Below are positions 41,701 to 49,402 of a stretch of DNA of 64,000 bases, in pieces. Location of the stretch: positions 1-64,000 of the forward strand of contig UBNQ01000012.1 in the NCBI GenBank assembly GCA_900466875.1. Reading direction: 5' to 3'. The position numbers and the translations under genes were made by a program. Positions within the stretch are counted from its first letter, which is position 1. Each line of letters begins with the position of its first letter. Under the pieces are notes generated by a model. It was not told the origin of the DNA and did not search any database. It worked only from the letters and a program-made list of their open reading frames with translations. Origin of the DNA: Hyphomicrobiales bacterium. Its GTDB lineage: Bacteria; Pseudomonadota; Alphaproteobacteria; Rhizobiales; Rhizobiaceae.

Positions 41701-43994
41701 TCGAGCTGACAGGTGAAGGTGAACCCGGTGCCGAGATTACAGTGAGGAACGCCGCCGGGCAGATCGTCGGCACAGGAACGGTCGACACCGACGGCACATT
41801 CAGCGTCACGCTTGCTCCAGCGCAAGTGGACGGCGGAAACCTGAGTGTTGTGTTGACCGATGCAGCCAACAACTCTTCCCTCCCCGGCACCATTACCTCT
41901 CAGGATGAGACCGGGCCGGAGCCGCCGACGAGCCTTGTCGTCAACAGTTCCGGCACCCTGATCGGCGGCGGTGGCGAACCCGGCTCCACGGTAACCGTCA
42001 CCAATGCCGCAGGCCAAGTCGTCGGAACTGGCACGGTCGCCCCGGACGGTACGTTCAGCATCGGTCTTTCACCCTCGCAGGTGAACGGCGGTGAGCTTGA
42101 TGTCGTGCTGACGGATGGCGCGGGTAACGAATCCGACACGGCATCCGTCAACTCCCCCGACCTCGTCCCTCCGGCTGTGCCGACCAATCTCGACGTCAAC
42201 GGCACCGGAACCGCGCTCACCGGCACTGGCGAGCCCGGAGCAACCGTTCGCGTTACCAATGCCGATGGCATTGAGGTCGGGAGGGTGATTGTACCAGCCG
42301 GCGGCATCTTCACCGTGCCGCTAAGCCCGACCCAGGACAATGGCGGCAACCTGACCGTCATTCAGACCGACGTCGCCGGTAACCCGTCTCCGGCGGGCAT
42401 TACCGACACACCGGATCTGCAGCCGCCAGACCCGCCGGAAGACCTCGCGGTGAGCCCGGCCGGCACCGAACTGACCGGCACCGGTGAACCCGGCGCGACC
42501 ATTACCGTAACCGGTACGGGCGGCGCCATCATCGGCACCGGCACCGTCGCCGCCAACGGCACGTTCAGCGTCGGCCTTTCGCCGGCTCAGGTGAACGGTC
42601 AGGAGCTGGACGTCGTGCAGCGGGATGCGGCGGGCAACACCTCCGGTCCAGCCACGACCACAGCGCCCGGCGTCGATTTCGCACTGACCAACGCGACCGA
42701 CACCGCCATTCTCGACCAGACCATCACCCGCCAGAACGAGGCCACGCCTTCGACGGCCACGGCATCGGTCACGGCACTGCTGGCTCTGTCGCTCGGCACC
42801 CTGCTCTCCGTCAATCTCGGTTCGGCCACCAACCCGGTCGTCAACTTCAACCTCTCTGGGAACACCAACTCGGTGGATCTCGATCTGCGGATCGGCGGCC
42901 TTATCAATGTCGGTGTGCTCAGCAACTATTCGGTCATCATCGAACGCTGGAACGGCACCGCATGGGTGCGGGGAGACTATGGCACCGACAATGTCGACAA
43001 CGGCATCCTTCGGCTGAACCTGCTTGGATCGCCCACCGGCGAGATCACGCTGACAGACCTCGATGCCGGTCAGTATCGCGCGACCCTCGTTCCCAATCCC
43101 GGCATCACGCTCGGCGTCGGAACGTTGCGCGAAATCTCAGTCACGGCGACCGATCAGGTCGAGAATGTCCAGATCACCGTTGGAGAAAGGGCAGACGGCA
43201 ACTTCATCGACGCCGCCGCCACCGGCAATACGGACGATCTTCGCATCGGCGAGATCGAGTTCAATGGCATCACCCATGTTCTCGTCAACGGGACCGTGAC
43301 CGTCGAAGGGGCGTTCGGCACGCTCGTTTTCAGTACCGACGGCAGTTACATCTACACCCCTCACACCAATGCCACGGCCGGCGGAACCGACAGTTTCACC
43401 GTTGTCGTCGTCGATCCCGTGACCGGAAACGAGCTGTCTTCCGATCTCACCATCGATGTCGAGGTTCAGGATACCAGCGCCATCACCATGGCCTCGGCAT
43501 CCGACGACATGTCGACCTTCGCCCTTGCCGATGATGGCGGCGGCAGTGACGCCACCGACAATCCCGATGACAATGCGAGGATGGCCGCGGACAACGACAC
43601 GCCGTCCGACGATCCCGATGCGTCCGCCACCGAGACAGCATCGGATACCGCTGTCACGGACGATACAACGTCGGATGGCGCTCTTGCTGACGGCTCCGAC
43701 ACCACGCCGGAACAGCAGGAACCGATAGAGGCATCCCTGAACGCAGAGGACGGGCTGAGCCTGTTTGTCCAGGGCGGCGAGGAGGTCGATCTCAGCGCAC
43801 TCGACAGCCTCACCGGCGACACCTCGGTATCCGTCGATGCCGGAGATGGTGGGGGCGTCGACGTGTCGGCCAATGTCGATCTCGCCAATGCCGTCGATAC
43901 CGTTCTGGACGCGGTGGAAACACCGCCGCTCGATCCGTTCGAGCCGCTCAGCCAGGATGACGATCTTGCAACACCAAGGCTGCCGGTCGTGTAG
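35763..43994 (+). CDS. giant type I-secreted adhesin, BapA/LapF family (2743 aa)
   Basis: Residues about 1-100 are a BapA/LapF-type N-terminal prefix domain (MVAVILDKANGQTTTVNGND onward). A Gly/Ala-rich hydrophobic segment (106-142), an Asp-Ser-Ala linker (147-187) and 25 tandem Ig-like repeats of about 85 residues follow (188-2304). The C-terminal region has a beta-rich domain with ERADGNFIDAAATGNTDD, a VCBS-like segment (ITHVLVNGTVTVEGAFGTLV), an acidic stretch and an uncleaved type I signal ending LATPRLPVV. Such proteins mediate biofilm cohesion and attachment to surfaces or roots. The flanking TolC, ABC and HlyD genes form its secretion system. LAAG/GAAG near residue 105 could be a LapG-type cleavage site, but no lapG or lapD is present here. 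Confidence 0.92.
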   Translation: MVAVILDKANGQTTTVNGNDIVLSKPSTVKLSLSPDQVAATTRSGNDLVIDVRNGPDIRIENFYTGDGAERSELVLEDSSGNVWQGDYTDELANFEFVEGAPVDQLAAGAAGAGAGGGASVLGLAAALGLGAAAVGIGGSSGGGGSDDSDSDADSDADADADADADADADADADADSDSDSDSDTESPEPPTNLAVNGTGTTLTGRGEPGAEVIVTNAAGVVVGTGIVGANGSFSITLDPAQIDGGDLSVVLEDAAGNVSDPGTTSSPDLIAPDAPTNLAIGDDGAVLTGRGEPGATVMVTDADGVTVGTGTVGPNGTFTIELDPSQNNGGELEVVLKDAAGNASAPGAIDVDDTQAPLPPTNLGVNDGGTVLTGRGEPGTTVTVTNAAGVQIGIGTVAPDGSFSVNLNPAQLDGGELEVVLTDADDNASTPGTVLAPDPDAPPAPSDLDINPAGTVLTGDGQPGAQIRVTNAAGQIVGTATVAQDGTFSVTLAPAQIDGGELRVVQSDANGTSQPELISSPDLIDPATPTNLDVNDAGTTLTGRGEPGTTVTVTNAAGDEIGTATVRPNGTFTVTLTPPQTDGGTLEVILTDATGNTSLPGTTEAPDLAGPDAPTNLSISDDGSILTGRGEPGAKITVTDADGVVVGTVTVGPTGSFSIPLNPAQTDGRDLQVVAEDASGNDSAPVTIPSPDLVAPDAPTSLDVNDAGTVLTGRGEPGATVTVRDASGVALGTAIVAGNGNFTVNLSPAQDNGGELKVVQQDASGNISDPATVTLDDTQSPAAPTNLAVGDTGLVLTGRGEPGTKVTVTNAAGEVIGEDTVDPDGTFSVALDPAQTDGGELDVVLTDAAGNASTPGTVLAPDPDAPPAPTDVDINGTGTTLTGEGQAGATVRVTNAAGATIGTGTVLGDGTFSITLSPAQIDGGEVRVTQTNANGTSQPALALSPDLIDPSAPTNLAVNDAGTTLTGRGEPGTSVTVTNAAGDTVGTGTVNGNGTFTITLTPAQTDGGNLTVVLEDGGDNLSPPATVPTPDLVSPAAPTGVTVNADGSQLSGQGEAGATVIVRDANGVVIGTGTAGSTGAFTIDLNPAQDDGGLVRVVQQDTAGNTSPIVTATSPDITGPDPASGLTVNATGTVLTGLGEPGATVTITNEAGQTIGTGTVAQNGTFSIGLTPPQTDGGDLRVVLTDAGNNPSAPTLTPSPDLIGPDAPTGITVGNGGTTLTGTGEPGATVTVTNEAGQTVGTGTVGPTGEISIPLNPAQADGGDLTVVLEDGNGNASPPVTVTAPDTLDPEPPEDLVVNGAGTILTGSGEIGTTVTVTNAAGQPVGTGTVGPDGTFTIGLSPAQTDGGNLTVTLEDGSGNVSDPGTVPTTDTTPPAAPDGLGFENGGAILIGTGEPGAEVTVTNAAGQPVGTAVVETDGSFSVTLNPPQLDGGNLQVVQTDTNNNASIPGIIASVDSTPPALPTNLSVNADGTQITGRGEVGATVTVTNGDDVWTGTVGPGGTFTIGLTPPQIDGAGLQVTLTDGFGNETAPVSVATPDEVAPEAPILTGTENGRTVVSGTGEAGATITVRDADGLVIGTGRVATNGTFAVTVNPAQTEGGTITAVQTDTAGNASGPGSLLLTDIQPPAPATDLLVNATGTTLTGEGEPLATVTVTDGAGGTWTGTVAADGTFTIPLDPAQLDGQQLSVVLTDAAGNPSGPATVLAPDPDAPAAPTVLNVSGDGETLSGQGVGGATVTVRNASGQIVGTGTVDGDGGFVIDLDPAQTDGGNLQVTQTDIGGTSQPGIALTPDLDAPDAPTNLNVSADGETLTGRGEPGATVTVTNAAGLEVGSGTVAANGTFSIDLTPEQVDGGSLTVVLSDGAGNDSDPGAATTPDITPPDAPTNLVVGPNGTQLTGTGEAGTTITVTTAEGVIVGTGTVGAGGTFTITLNPPQADGAELEVVLTDAAGNVSDPGTASTIDTTAPDAPTNLILDGDGIELTGEGEPGAEITVRNAAGQIVGTGTVDTDGTFSVTLAPAQVDGGNLSVVLTDAANNSSLPGTITSQDETGPEPPTSLVVNSSGTLIGGGGEPGSTVTVTNAAGQVVGTGTVAPDGTFSIGLSPSQVNGGELDVVLTDGAGNESDTASVNSPDLVPPAVPTNLDVNGTGTALTGTGEPGATVRVTNADGIEVGRVIVPAGGIFTVPLSPTQDNGGNLTVIQTDVAGNPSPAGITDTPDLQPPDPPEDLAVSPAGTELTGTGEPGATITVTGTGGAIIGTGTVAANGTFSVGLSPAQVNGQELDVVQRDAAGNTSGPATTTAPGVDFALTNATDTAILDQTITRQNEATPSTATASVTALLALSLGTLLSVNLGSATNPVVNFNLSGNTNSVDLDLRIGGLINVGVLSNYSVIIERWNGTAWVRGDYGTDNVDNGILRLNLLGSPTGEITLTDLDAGQYRATLVPNPGITLGVGTLREISVTATDQVENVQITVGERADGNFIDAAATGNTDDLRIGEIEFNGITHVLVNGTVTVEGAFGTLVFSTDGSYIYTPHTNATAGGTDSFTVVVVDPVTGNELSSDLTIDVEVQDTSAITMASASDDMSTFALADDGGGSDATDNPDDNARMAADNDTPSDDPDASATETASDTAVTDDTTSDGALADGSDTTPEQQEPIEASLNAEDGLSLFVQGGEEVDLSALDSLTGDTSVSVDAGDGGGVDVSANVDLANAVDTVLDAVETPPLDPFEPLSQDDDLATPRLPVV
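36200..36322 (+). repeat. hexamer microsatellite coding an Asp-Ser/Ala linker
   Basis: Tandem hexamers of the GCTGAC/GATGCG and GATTCG types encode alternating Asp-Ala and Asp-Ser for about 40 residues of the adhesin. Because the unit is six bases, expansion or loss keeps the frame and only changes stalk length. Confidence 0.8.
36324..42674 (+). repeat. array of 25 tandem ~254-base Ig-like repeat units
   Basis: Each unit starts near A/PPTNLxV and contains TLTGRGEPGATVTVTNAAG, then VGTGTV..GTFSI.L.PAQ.DGG and L.VVLTDAAGN.S.PGT. Twenty-five units were counted by eye. Units 4, 9 and 19 are a distinct subtype with GTSQP instead of AGN.S, giving spacings of 5 and 10 units, a sign of block duplication. 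The DNA repeats are diverged, not identical. Confidence 0.9.
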
Positions 43995-44011
43995 CGCGGA
44001 GGAGTGACCTG

Positions 44012-46273
44012 ATGGATGCCAAACAGGCTCCTTCCGAAAAGAGACTGACACAGGAAGGGGAAAGGGCGCAGGCCCTTCCCCCGCCCAATCCCGAAACGAA
44101 TGACCAGAAAGCCGCCCATGCGAATGCAGCCTCGCTGAGCCATGCAAAGGACTGGATAGAGATCATGGGGCTGCTCGCGCAGCACTATGGCATCGCCCAT
44201 TCGAAATTTGCCACGAACTACATCTCGATCATGCAGGAAGCCGCCCCTCCGGTTCACCGGATCGGCAAGCTGGCGCGGCGTTTCGGTCTCGACGCCAAGC
44301 CGGTCGAGCCGCTTGCCAAGGGCATAACCGCCCGCCGCCTGCCCATGCTGCTCGAACTGACCTACGGCGATATCGGGCTGATAACGGAGATCAACCAGAG
44401 CGAGGTGAAGATCACCTTTGCCGGCGACAACGGCCAGTGGACCTGGATCCCGCTCTCCGAGCTCGAAGGCCACGTCACCCACCTGCTGATCGCCCGCGAC
44501 GCAAGAACCCGAGCCGACGAGCGCATCGACGCCTATATCGCGCCGGACACTCAAGGGTGGTTCCGCAAGCTGGCGCTGAACGATCTGCGCCCCTACAGCT
44601 ACGTTCTCCTCGCATCCTTCGTTGCCAACGCTCTCTCCATCGCCGGCGTGATCTTTTCGATGCAGGTCTATGACCGGGTCGTGCCGGCCAATTCGATGAG
44701 CACGCTGGTCGTCCTGTTCATCGGCGTCGGCGTCGCGGTCGTCTTCGATTTCATCATGCGCAAGGTCAGGACCGCCATCATCGATATCGTCGGCAAGCGG
44801 GCGGATATCCGCATTTCCGACGTCGTTTTCGGCCATGCCCTGAGGGTGAAAAACCAGAACCGACCGAAGGCGACCGGCACCTTCATCGCCCAGCTGCGCG
44901 AGCTTGAGCAGGTTCGCGAAATGCTGACCTCGACAACGGTATCCGCCATCGCCGACCTGCCCTTCTTCCTGCTGTTTCTTGGGCTGTTCGCCTATATCGG
45001 CGGCTGGCTCGCGGTCATTCCGGCCGTAGCGCTGCTGGTCATGGTCGCACCCGGCCTTCTGGCGCAGGGCAAGCTGAAGCGGAACGCCAGCCTTGCCATG
45101 CGCGAATCCTCGCTGCGCAATGCCATGCTGGTGGAATCGATCCAGGGTATCGAAGATATCAAGGCTCTCCAGGCCGAAAGCGTTTTCCAGCAGAGATGGA
45201 ACACGTTCAACGCGGCAAGCGCCGATGCACAGGTAAAGCTTCGCTCCATTACCAGCACGCTGACGAGCTGGGGCCATGGGGTCCAGACGAGCGTTTTTGC
45301 CGTCATCGTCTTCTGCGGCGCGCCGATGGTGATGGCCGGCGACATGAGCACCGGCTCGCTCGTCGCCTGCTCCATTCTCGGCTCCCGCATGATGGCGCCG
45401 ATGGCGCAGCTGACCCAGGTTCTGGGCCGCCTGCAGCATGCCAAGATCGGCCTGGCGAGCCTCAACACGATCATGAAGATGCCGGTCGACCATCCACCGG
45501 CGGAAGCCCGGCTCTCGGTCGGATCGCTGCTCGGCGAATATCGTTTTCGCGGCGCCGTCTATTATTACGGTGAACCCGCCGGCCGGCCGGCGCTCTCCCT
45601 GTCGGACTTTTCCACCACGGCCGGCGATACGATCGCGCTTCTCGGCAAGAACGGCGCCGGTAAATCCACCCTGCTGCAGGCGCTTTCCGGCCAGTTGCAG
45701 CCCCACACCGGCGAAGCGCTGATCGACACCCTGGCGATCGACCACATCGATCCGTCAGACCTGCGCCGCGAAGTCGGCCTGATCACCCAGAATTCCCGCC
45801 TGTTCCACGGCTCGATCCGCGAGAACGTGCTGATGGGCGCCCAGAATGCCTCTCAGCAGGCCATGCTGGAAGCCTTGCAGATGACCGGCGCGGATGAATT
45901 CATCCGCATGTTGCCCAAGGGCATCGACCACCTGATCGACGAAGGCGGCCGTGGTCTTTCCGGTGGCCAGCAGCAGGCGCTGCTTCTGGCCCGGCTGCTG
46001 ATCCGCAATCCTTCCGTCGTGTTGCTCGACGAACCGACCGCCTCCATGGACGAAGCGACCGAAAAACTGTTCATCCAGCGTTTTTCCGCCTGGGCGAAAA
46101 ACAAGACCGTCGTGATCGCCACCCACCGGATGCGCGTTCTCGATCTCGTCGAACGTGTTGTGGCACTCGATGGCGGCCGCATCGTGCTCGATGCAGACAA
46201 GGAAGAAGCGCTGCGGGTTCTCAAAGGCGAAAAGCCGGCTCAGCAGCTGCGCAGCGTCAAGGGCGGGAGTTAA
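44012..46273 (+). CDS. type I secretion ABC transporter (LapB/RTX-exporter type)
   Basis: A 753-residue inner-membrane exporter. The N-terminal 150-190 residues form a C39-like domain lacking the catalytic cysteine (HYGIAHSKFATNYISIMQ), as in LapB and HlyB, and so bind substrate without cleaving it. Six membrane helices follow, then the ATPase with Walker A GKNGAGKST (about 545-553), signature LSGGQQQ, Walker B VVLLDEPT and the H-loop ATHRM. The first 45 residues are a polar extension. It begins 17 bases after the adhesin stop and ends just before the fusion-protein gene, so one operon is likely. Confidence 0.93.
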   Translation: MDAKQAPSEKRLTQEGERAQALPPPNPETNDQKAAHANAASLSHAKDWIEIMGLLAQHYGIAHSKFATNYISIMQEAAPPVHRIGKLARRFGLDAKPVEPLAKGITARRLPMLLELTYGDIGLITEINQSEVKITFAGDNGQWTWIPLSELEGHVTHLLIARDARTRADERIDAYIAPDTQGWFRKLALNDLRPYSYVLLASFVANALSIAGVIFSMQVYDRVVPANSMSTLVVLFIGVGVAVVFDFIMRKVRTAIIDIVGKRADIRISDVVFGHALRVKNQNRPKATGTFIAQLRELEQVREMLTSTTVSAIADLPFFLLFLGLFAYIGGWLAVIPAVALLVMVAPGLLAQGKLKRNASLAMRESSLRNAMLVESIQGIEDIKALQAESVFQQRWNTFNAASADAQVKLRSITSTLTSWGHGVQTSVFAVIVFCGAPMVMAGDMSTGSLVACSILGSRMMAPMAQLTQVLGRLQHAKIGLASLNTIMKMPVDHPPAEARLSVGSLLGEYRFRGAVYYYGEPAGRPALSLSDFSTTAGDTIALLGKNGAGKSTLLQALSGQLQPHTGEALIDTLAIDHIDPSDLRREVGLITQNSRLFHGSIRENVLMGAQNASQQAMLEALQMTGADEFIRMLPKGIDHLIDEGGRGLSGGQQQALLLARLLIRNPSVVLLDEPTASMDEATEKLFIQRFSAWAKNKTVVIATHRMRVLDLVERVVALDGGRIVLDADKEEALRVLKGEKPAQQLRSVKGGS

Positions 46274-46276
46274 GCC

Positions 46277-47473
46277 ATGGCCATGTCCTTCCCGCGTGTC
46301 GTTGACGAAAGCTGGCAATATGGCGGCGAGGACGAAGTTCGCCTGTCAAAAGCGAAGATGGTCGTCTGGGTCATGGCGCTCCTCATCGTCGTCGGCCTGG
46401 TATGGGCCTATTTCGCCATTCTCGACGAAGTCTCGACCGGCGACGGCAAGGTCGTGCCGATCAGCAAGGAACAGGTCATCCAGTCGCTGGAAGGCGGCAT
46501 CGTCTCGAAGCTGATGGTGCAGGAAAACCAAGTCGTCGAACGGGGGCAGCTGATCGCCCAGTTCGATCCGACGATCACCGAATCCGGCGTCGGGGAATCC
46601 GCCGCGACATACCGGGCAGCCCTGGCGAGTTCGGCAAGGCTGACGGCGGAAGTCAACCAGACCCCCCTCACCTTTCCGGATGAGCTGAGCGCCTATCCCG
46701 ACCTGATCGCCTCGGAGACGAGGCTCTACGAAGCCCGCCAGCATAATCTGAAAGAGACGCTGCAATGGATCGATGAATCGCTGTCGCTCTCCCGTCAGGA
46801 ACTCGCGGTCAATGAAGACCTTTCGAAAATGGGCGCCGCCAGCAGCGTCGAGATCATCCGCCTGAAGCGCGAGCGGGCGGAACTTGAGCTCAAAAAGGTC
46901 GAGACCAGCACCCAATATGTCGTCGAGGCCCGCGAGCAGCTTGCCAAGGCCAATGCAGAGGTAAGCTCGCTCATCTCCGTCATCAAGGGACGTTCGGACA
47001 GTCTCGCCCGCCTGACGCTGCGCTCGCCCGTGCGCGGCATCGTCAAGAATATCGAGGTCTCCACCATCGGCGGTGTCGTACCGCCGAACGGCAAGCTGAT
47101 GGATATCATTCCACTCGGCGACCAGCTGATGATCGAGGCCCGCATCCTGCCGCGCGACATCGCCTTCATCCATCCCGACCAGCGCGCGACTGTAAAGATC
47201 ACCGCCTATGACTACGCCATCTATGGCGGGCTCGACGGCAAGGTGGTCACCATCTCGCCGGACACGATCCAGGACGAAGTGGATCCCGAGATTTACTATT
47301 ACCGCGTCTTCGTGAAGACGGAAAAGGACGCGCTGGAAAACCATGCCGGCAAGGTATTTCCGATCTCTCCGGGCATGGTTGCCACCGTCGACATCCACAC
47401 AGGCCAGAAGAGCGTGATGGATTATCTCTTGAAACCCTTCAACAAGGCCAGGGAAGCGATGCGCGAGCGCTAG
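46277..47473 (+). CDS. HlyD-family membrane fusion protein of the adhesin secretion system
   Basis: A 398-residue periplasmic adaptor (LapC/HlyD type). One N-terminal membrane helix (about 33-53, VVWVMALLIVVGLVWAYFAI) is followed by a lipoyl half-motif (VIQSLEGGIVSKLMVQENQVV), a coiled-coil hairpin (about 140-235) and the second lipoyl half plus beta-barrel (LRSPVRGIVKNIEVSTIGGV). It ends with the family stretch VFPISPGMVATVDIHTGQKS. It starts three bases after the ABC gene. It should bridge the ABC exporter and the TolC-like protein at 34015. Confidence 0.93.
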   Translation: MAMSFPRVVDESWQYGGEDEVRLSKAKMVVWVMALLIVVGLVWAYFAILDEVSTGDGKVVPISKEQVIQSLEGGIVSKLMVQENQVVERGQLIAQFDPTITESGVGESAATYRAALASSARLTAEVNQTPLTFPDELSAYPDLIASETRLYEARQHNLKETLQWIDESLSLSRQELAVNEDLSKMGAASSVEIIRLKRERAELELKKVETSTQYVVEAREQLAKANAEVSSLISVIKGRSDSLARLTLRSPVRGIVKNIEVSTIGGVVPPNGKLMDIIPLGDQLMIEARILPRDIAFIHPDQRATVKITAYDYAIYGGLDGKVVTISPDTIQDEVDPEIYYYRVFVKTEKDALENHAGKVFPISPGMVATVDIHTGQKSVMDYLLKPFNKAREAMRER

Positions 47474-47490
47474 GGCCAAGGAGGATCGCC

Positions 47491-49191
47491 ATGACCACGC
47501 CACCGGATATGACCTTGCTGCAGGACCATGTGCGCTCCGCCTACCGTCCATTGCCAGCGCCCTATCCGGCCTGCGTTCTGTTCTTCTCCTGCTCCGACGG
47601 GGAAGAGCGCGCCAGCGTGACGATTGCACGCGGTTCGTCCTTCGACGAAGCCTGGCAGGCTGGCATGGACGCCATCACAGCCATCCAGCGCCGACAATCC
47701 GGCCGCTATCGCTGGTTGCGGGTCGATTGGCCGACGGCGCTGGAAGCCTCGACCTGGGCCGAACTCCGCGACGTGCTGAACGACACGAAACGCAACTACT
47801 TCCGCCTCGGCCTATCCCTTGACGACCGCTTCGAGACCGCCTTTCTGGAGCAGGAACTGAACGCCAATGCGATGTTTTACGGCGGCAACCAGAACGTCTC
47901 GGCCGAGCTGAACGAGAAGAATTTTCTTCTCTATTTCAACACCCGTTTCCCTGACCACCAGCCGCCGGACTTCGCGGATGATCAGGTCATCTATCCCTTC
48001 GCCAGCACGGGCGCCTTTTCTGACGGCACGACTGTTTATCCTCTCCATCCCTCCGGCCTGAATGCCGGACGCCGGGTCATCGACAAGCTCGATGTCGGGC
48101 AGGTCACCTCACTCATCTACGATGCGTCCGAATTCCTGGCACGGCAGGTCGGGCCCGACGGCCGTTTCGTCTATGGCTATCACCCGTGTTTCGACCGGGA
48201 GATCGGTGCCTACAACACGCTTCGCCATGCCAGCACCGCCTATTCGATGATCGAGGCCTACGAGCTGACCTGCAGTCCGATCCTGCGGGAAGCGATAGGC
48301 CAAGCGATTTCCTTCCTGACCCGTGACCTCATCGTCCATGCGCTTTTGCCAAATGGCCGGATCGCGGCTTTCCTCGTCGAGGCGAATAACGAGATCAAGC
48401 TAGGCGGCAATGCCGTCGCGATCCTGGCGCTTGCCAAATATGCCAGCGTTTTCGATGACGAGCGGCATGACGAACTCATGGAAAGGCTAGCCTCCGGCAT
48501 CTGCTTCATGCAGGACGGAAAGACCGGCGCATTCCGCCATGTCCTGACATTCCCAAGCCTGGAAACCCGACAGGAATTCCGCACGATCTATTACGAGGGA
48601 GAAGCGGTCTTCGCCCTGATGCGGCTCTATGACCAGCTTCGCGACGACCGCTGGCTAAAGGCCGTCGAACTCGCCTTCGGTCATTTCATGCGCAACAACC
48701 ACGCGCGCCATCACGACCATTGGCTCGCCTATTGCGCCAACGAACTGACCCGGCATCGCCCGGAAGAGGACTATTACCGCTTCGCCATCGACAACATCGC
48801 CGATCATCTCGACTTCGTCGCCAACCGGATCACCACATTCCCGACGCTTCTGGAACTGATGATGGCGACGCGCCAGGTCCTGGCCCGGCTGAATATCGAC
48901 GGCCGCTTCCCCCATCTCTTGAACCGCATAGACCCCGGCCGCTTCGACAGGGCGCTGGAGAAACGGGCCCATTATCTGCTCAACGGGCATTTCTGGCCGG
49001 AAACGGCAATGTTCATGCGCAATCCCAAAAGGATACTCGGCTCATTTTTCATTCGTCATCATGCCTTCCGCGTCCGCATCGACGACGTCGAACACTACCT
49101 TTCCGGATATGTCGCCTATCTCAGATACTTGCATGAACAGGGTCCCAGACAGGACGCCCCGCAGGATCTTTCCAGTAGGAATGAGCACTAG
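47491..49191 (+). CDS. unrecognised 566-residue protein of the adhesin operon, six-hairpin-like
   Basis: I do not recognise a named family. Residues about 1-120 form a separate alpha/beta-looking N-terminal domain (VLFFSCSDGEERASVTIARG). Residues about 190-560 are mostly helical with repeated amphipathic helix pairs, resembling an (alpha/alpha)6 toroid such as six-hairpin glycosidases or sugar epimerases. A striking motif is FVYGYHPCFDREIGAYNTLR followed by HASTAYSMIEAYEL; others are YYEGEAVFALMRLYD and HDHWLAYCANELTR. No signal peptide is visible, so it is cytoplasmic. It starts 17 bases after the fusion-protein gene, which ties it to adhesin production or to a co-produced glycan. Confidence 0.75.
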   Translation: MTTPPDMTLLQDHVRSAYRPLPAPYPACVLFFSCSDGEERASVTIARGSSFDEAWQAGMDAITAIQRRQSGRYRWLRVDWPTALEASTWAELRDVLNDTKRNYFRLGLSLDDRFETAFLEQELNANAMFYGGNQNVSAELNEKNFLLYFNTRFPDHQPPDFADDQVIYPFASTGAFSDGTTVYPLHPSGLNAGRRVIDKLDVGQVTSLIYDASEFLARQVGPDGRFVYGYHPCFDREIGAYNTLRHASTAYSMIEAYELTCSPILREAIGQAISFLTRDLIVHALLPNGRIAAFLVEANNEIKLGGNAVAILALAKYASVFDDERHDELMERLASGICFMQDGKTGAFRHVLTFPSLETRQEFRTIYYEGEAVFALMRLYDQLRDDRWLKAVELAFGHFMRNNHARHHDHWLAYCANELTRHRPEEDYYRFAIDNIADHLDFVANRITTFPTLLELMMATRQVLARLNIDGRFPHLLNRIDPGRFDRALEKRAHYLLNGHFWPETAMFMRNPKRILGSFFIRHHAFRVRIDDVEHYLSGYVAYLRYLHEQGPRQDAPQDLSSRNEH

Positions 49192-49402
49192 CCTCTCATT
49201 CTTTTCCCGAACCGCTATCGATTCCCTGAGACACTCTCCATCAAGCGTGATTATCTTGACGCCTGCACGGACGTGGCCGGGCCGTTCTGGCCGAGGCTTT
49301 TTCAGAATGAAATTTCGCCGAAGCATGTCGCGCAAAAGTGCGAAGCGGTTTTGCGGCAACGACATGCGATGAATAAATAACGAAAACATTGGGGAATGGC
49401 AG

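Noticed and set aside
36324-42674. Regular repeats that could be mistaken for a CRISPR or satellite array
   Set aside because: Units are about 254 bases, diverged, and in one continuous reading frame coding Ig-like domains.
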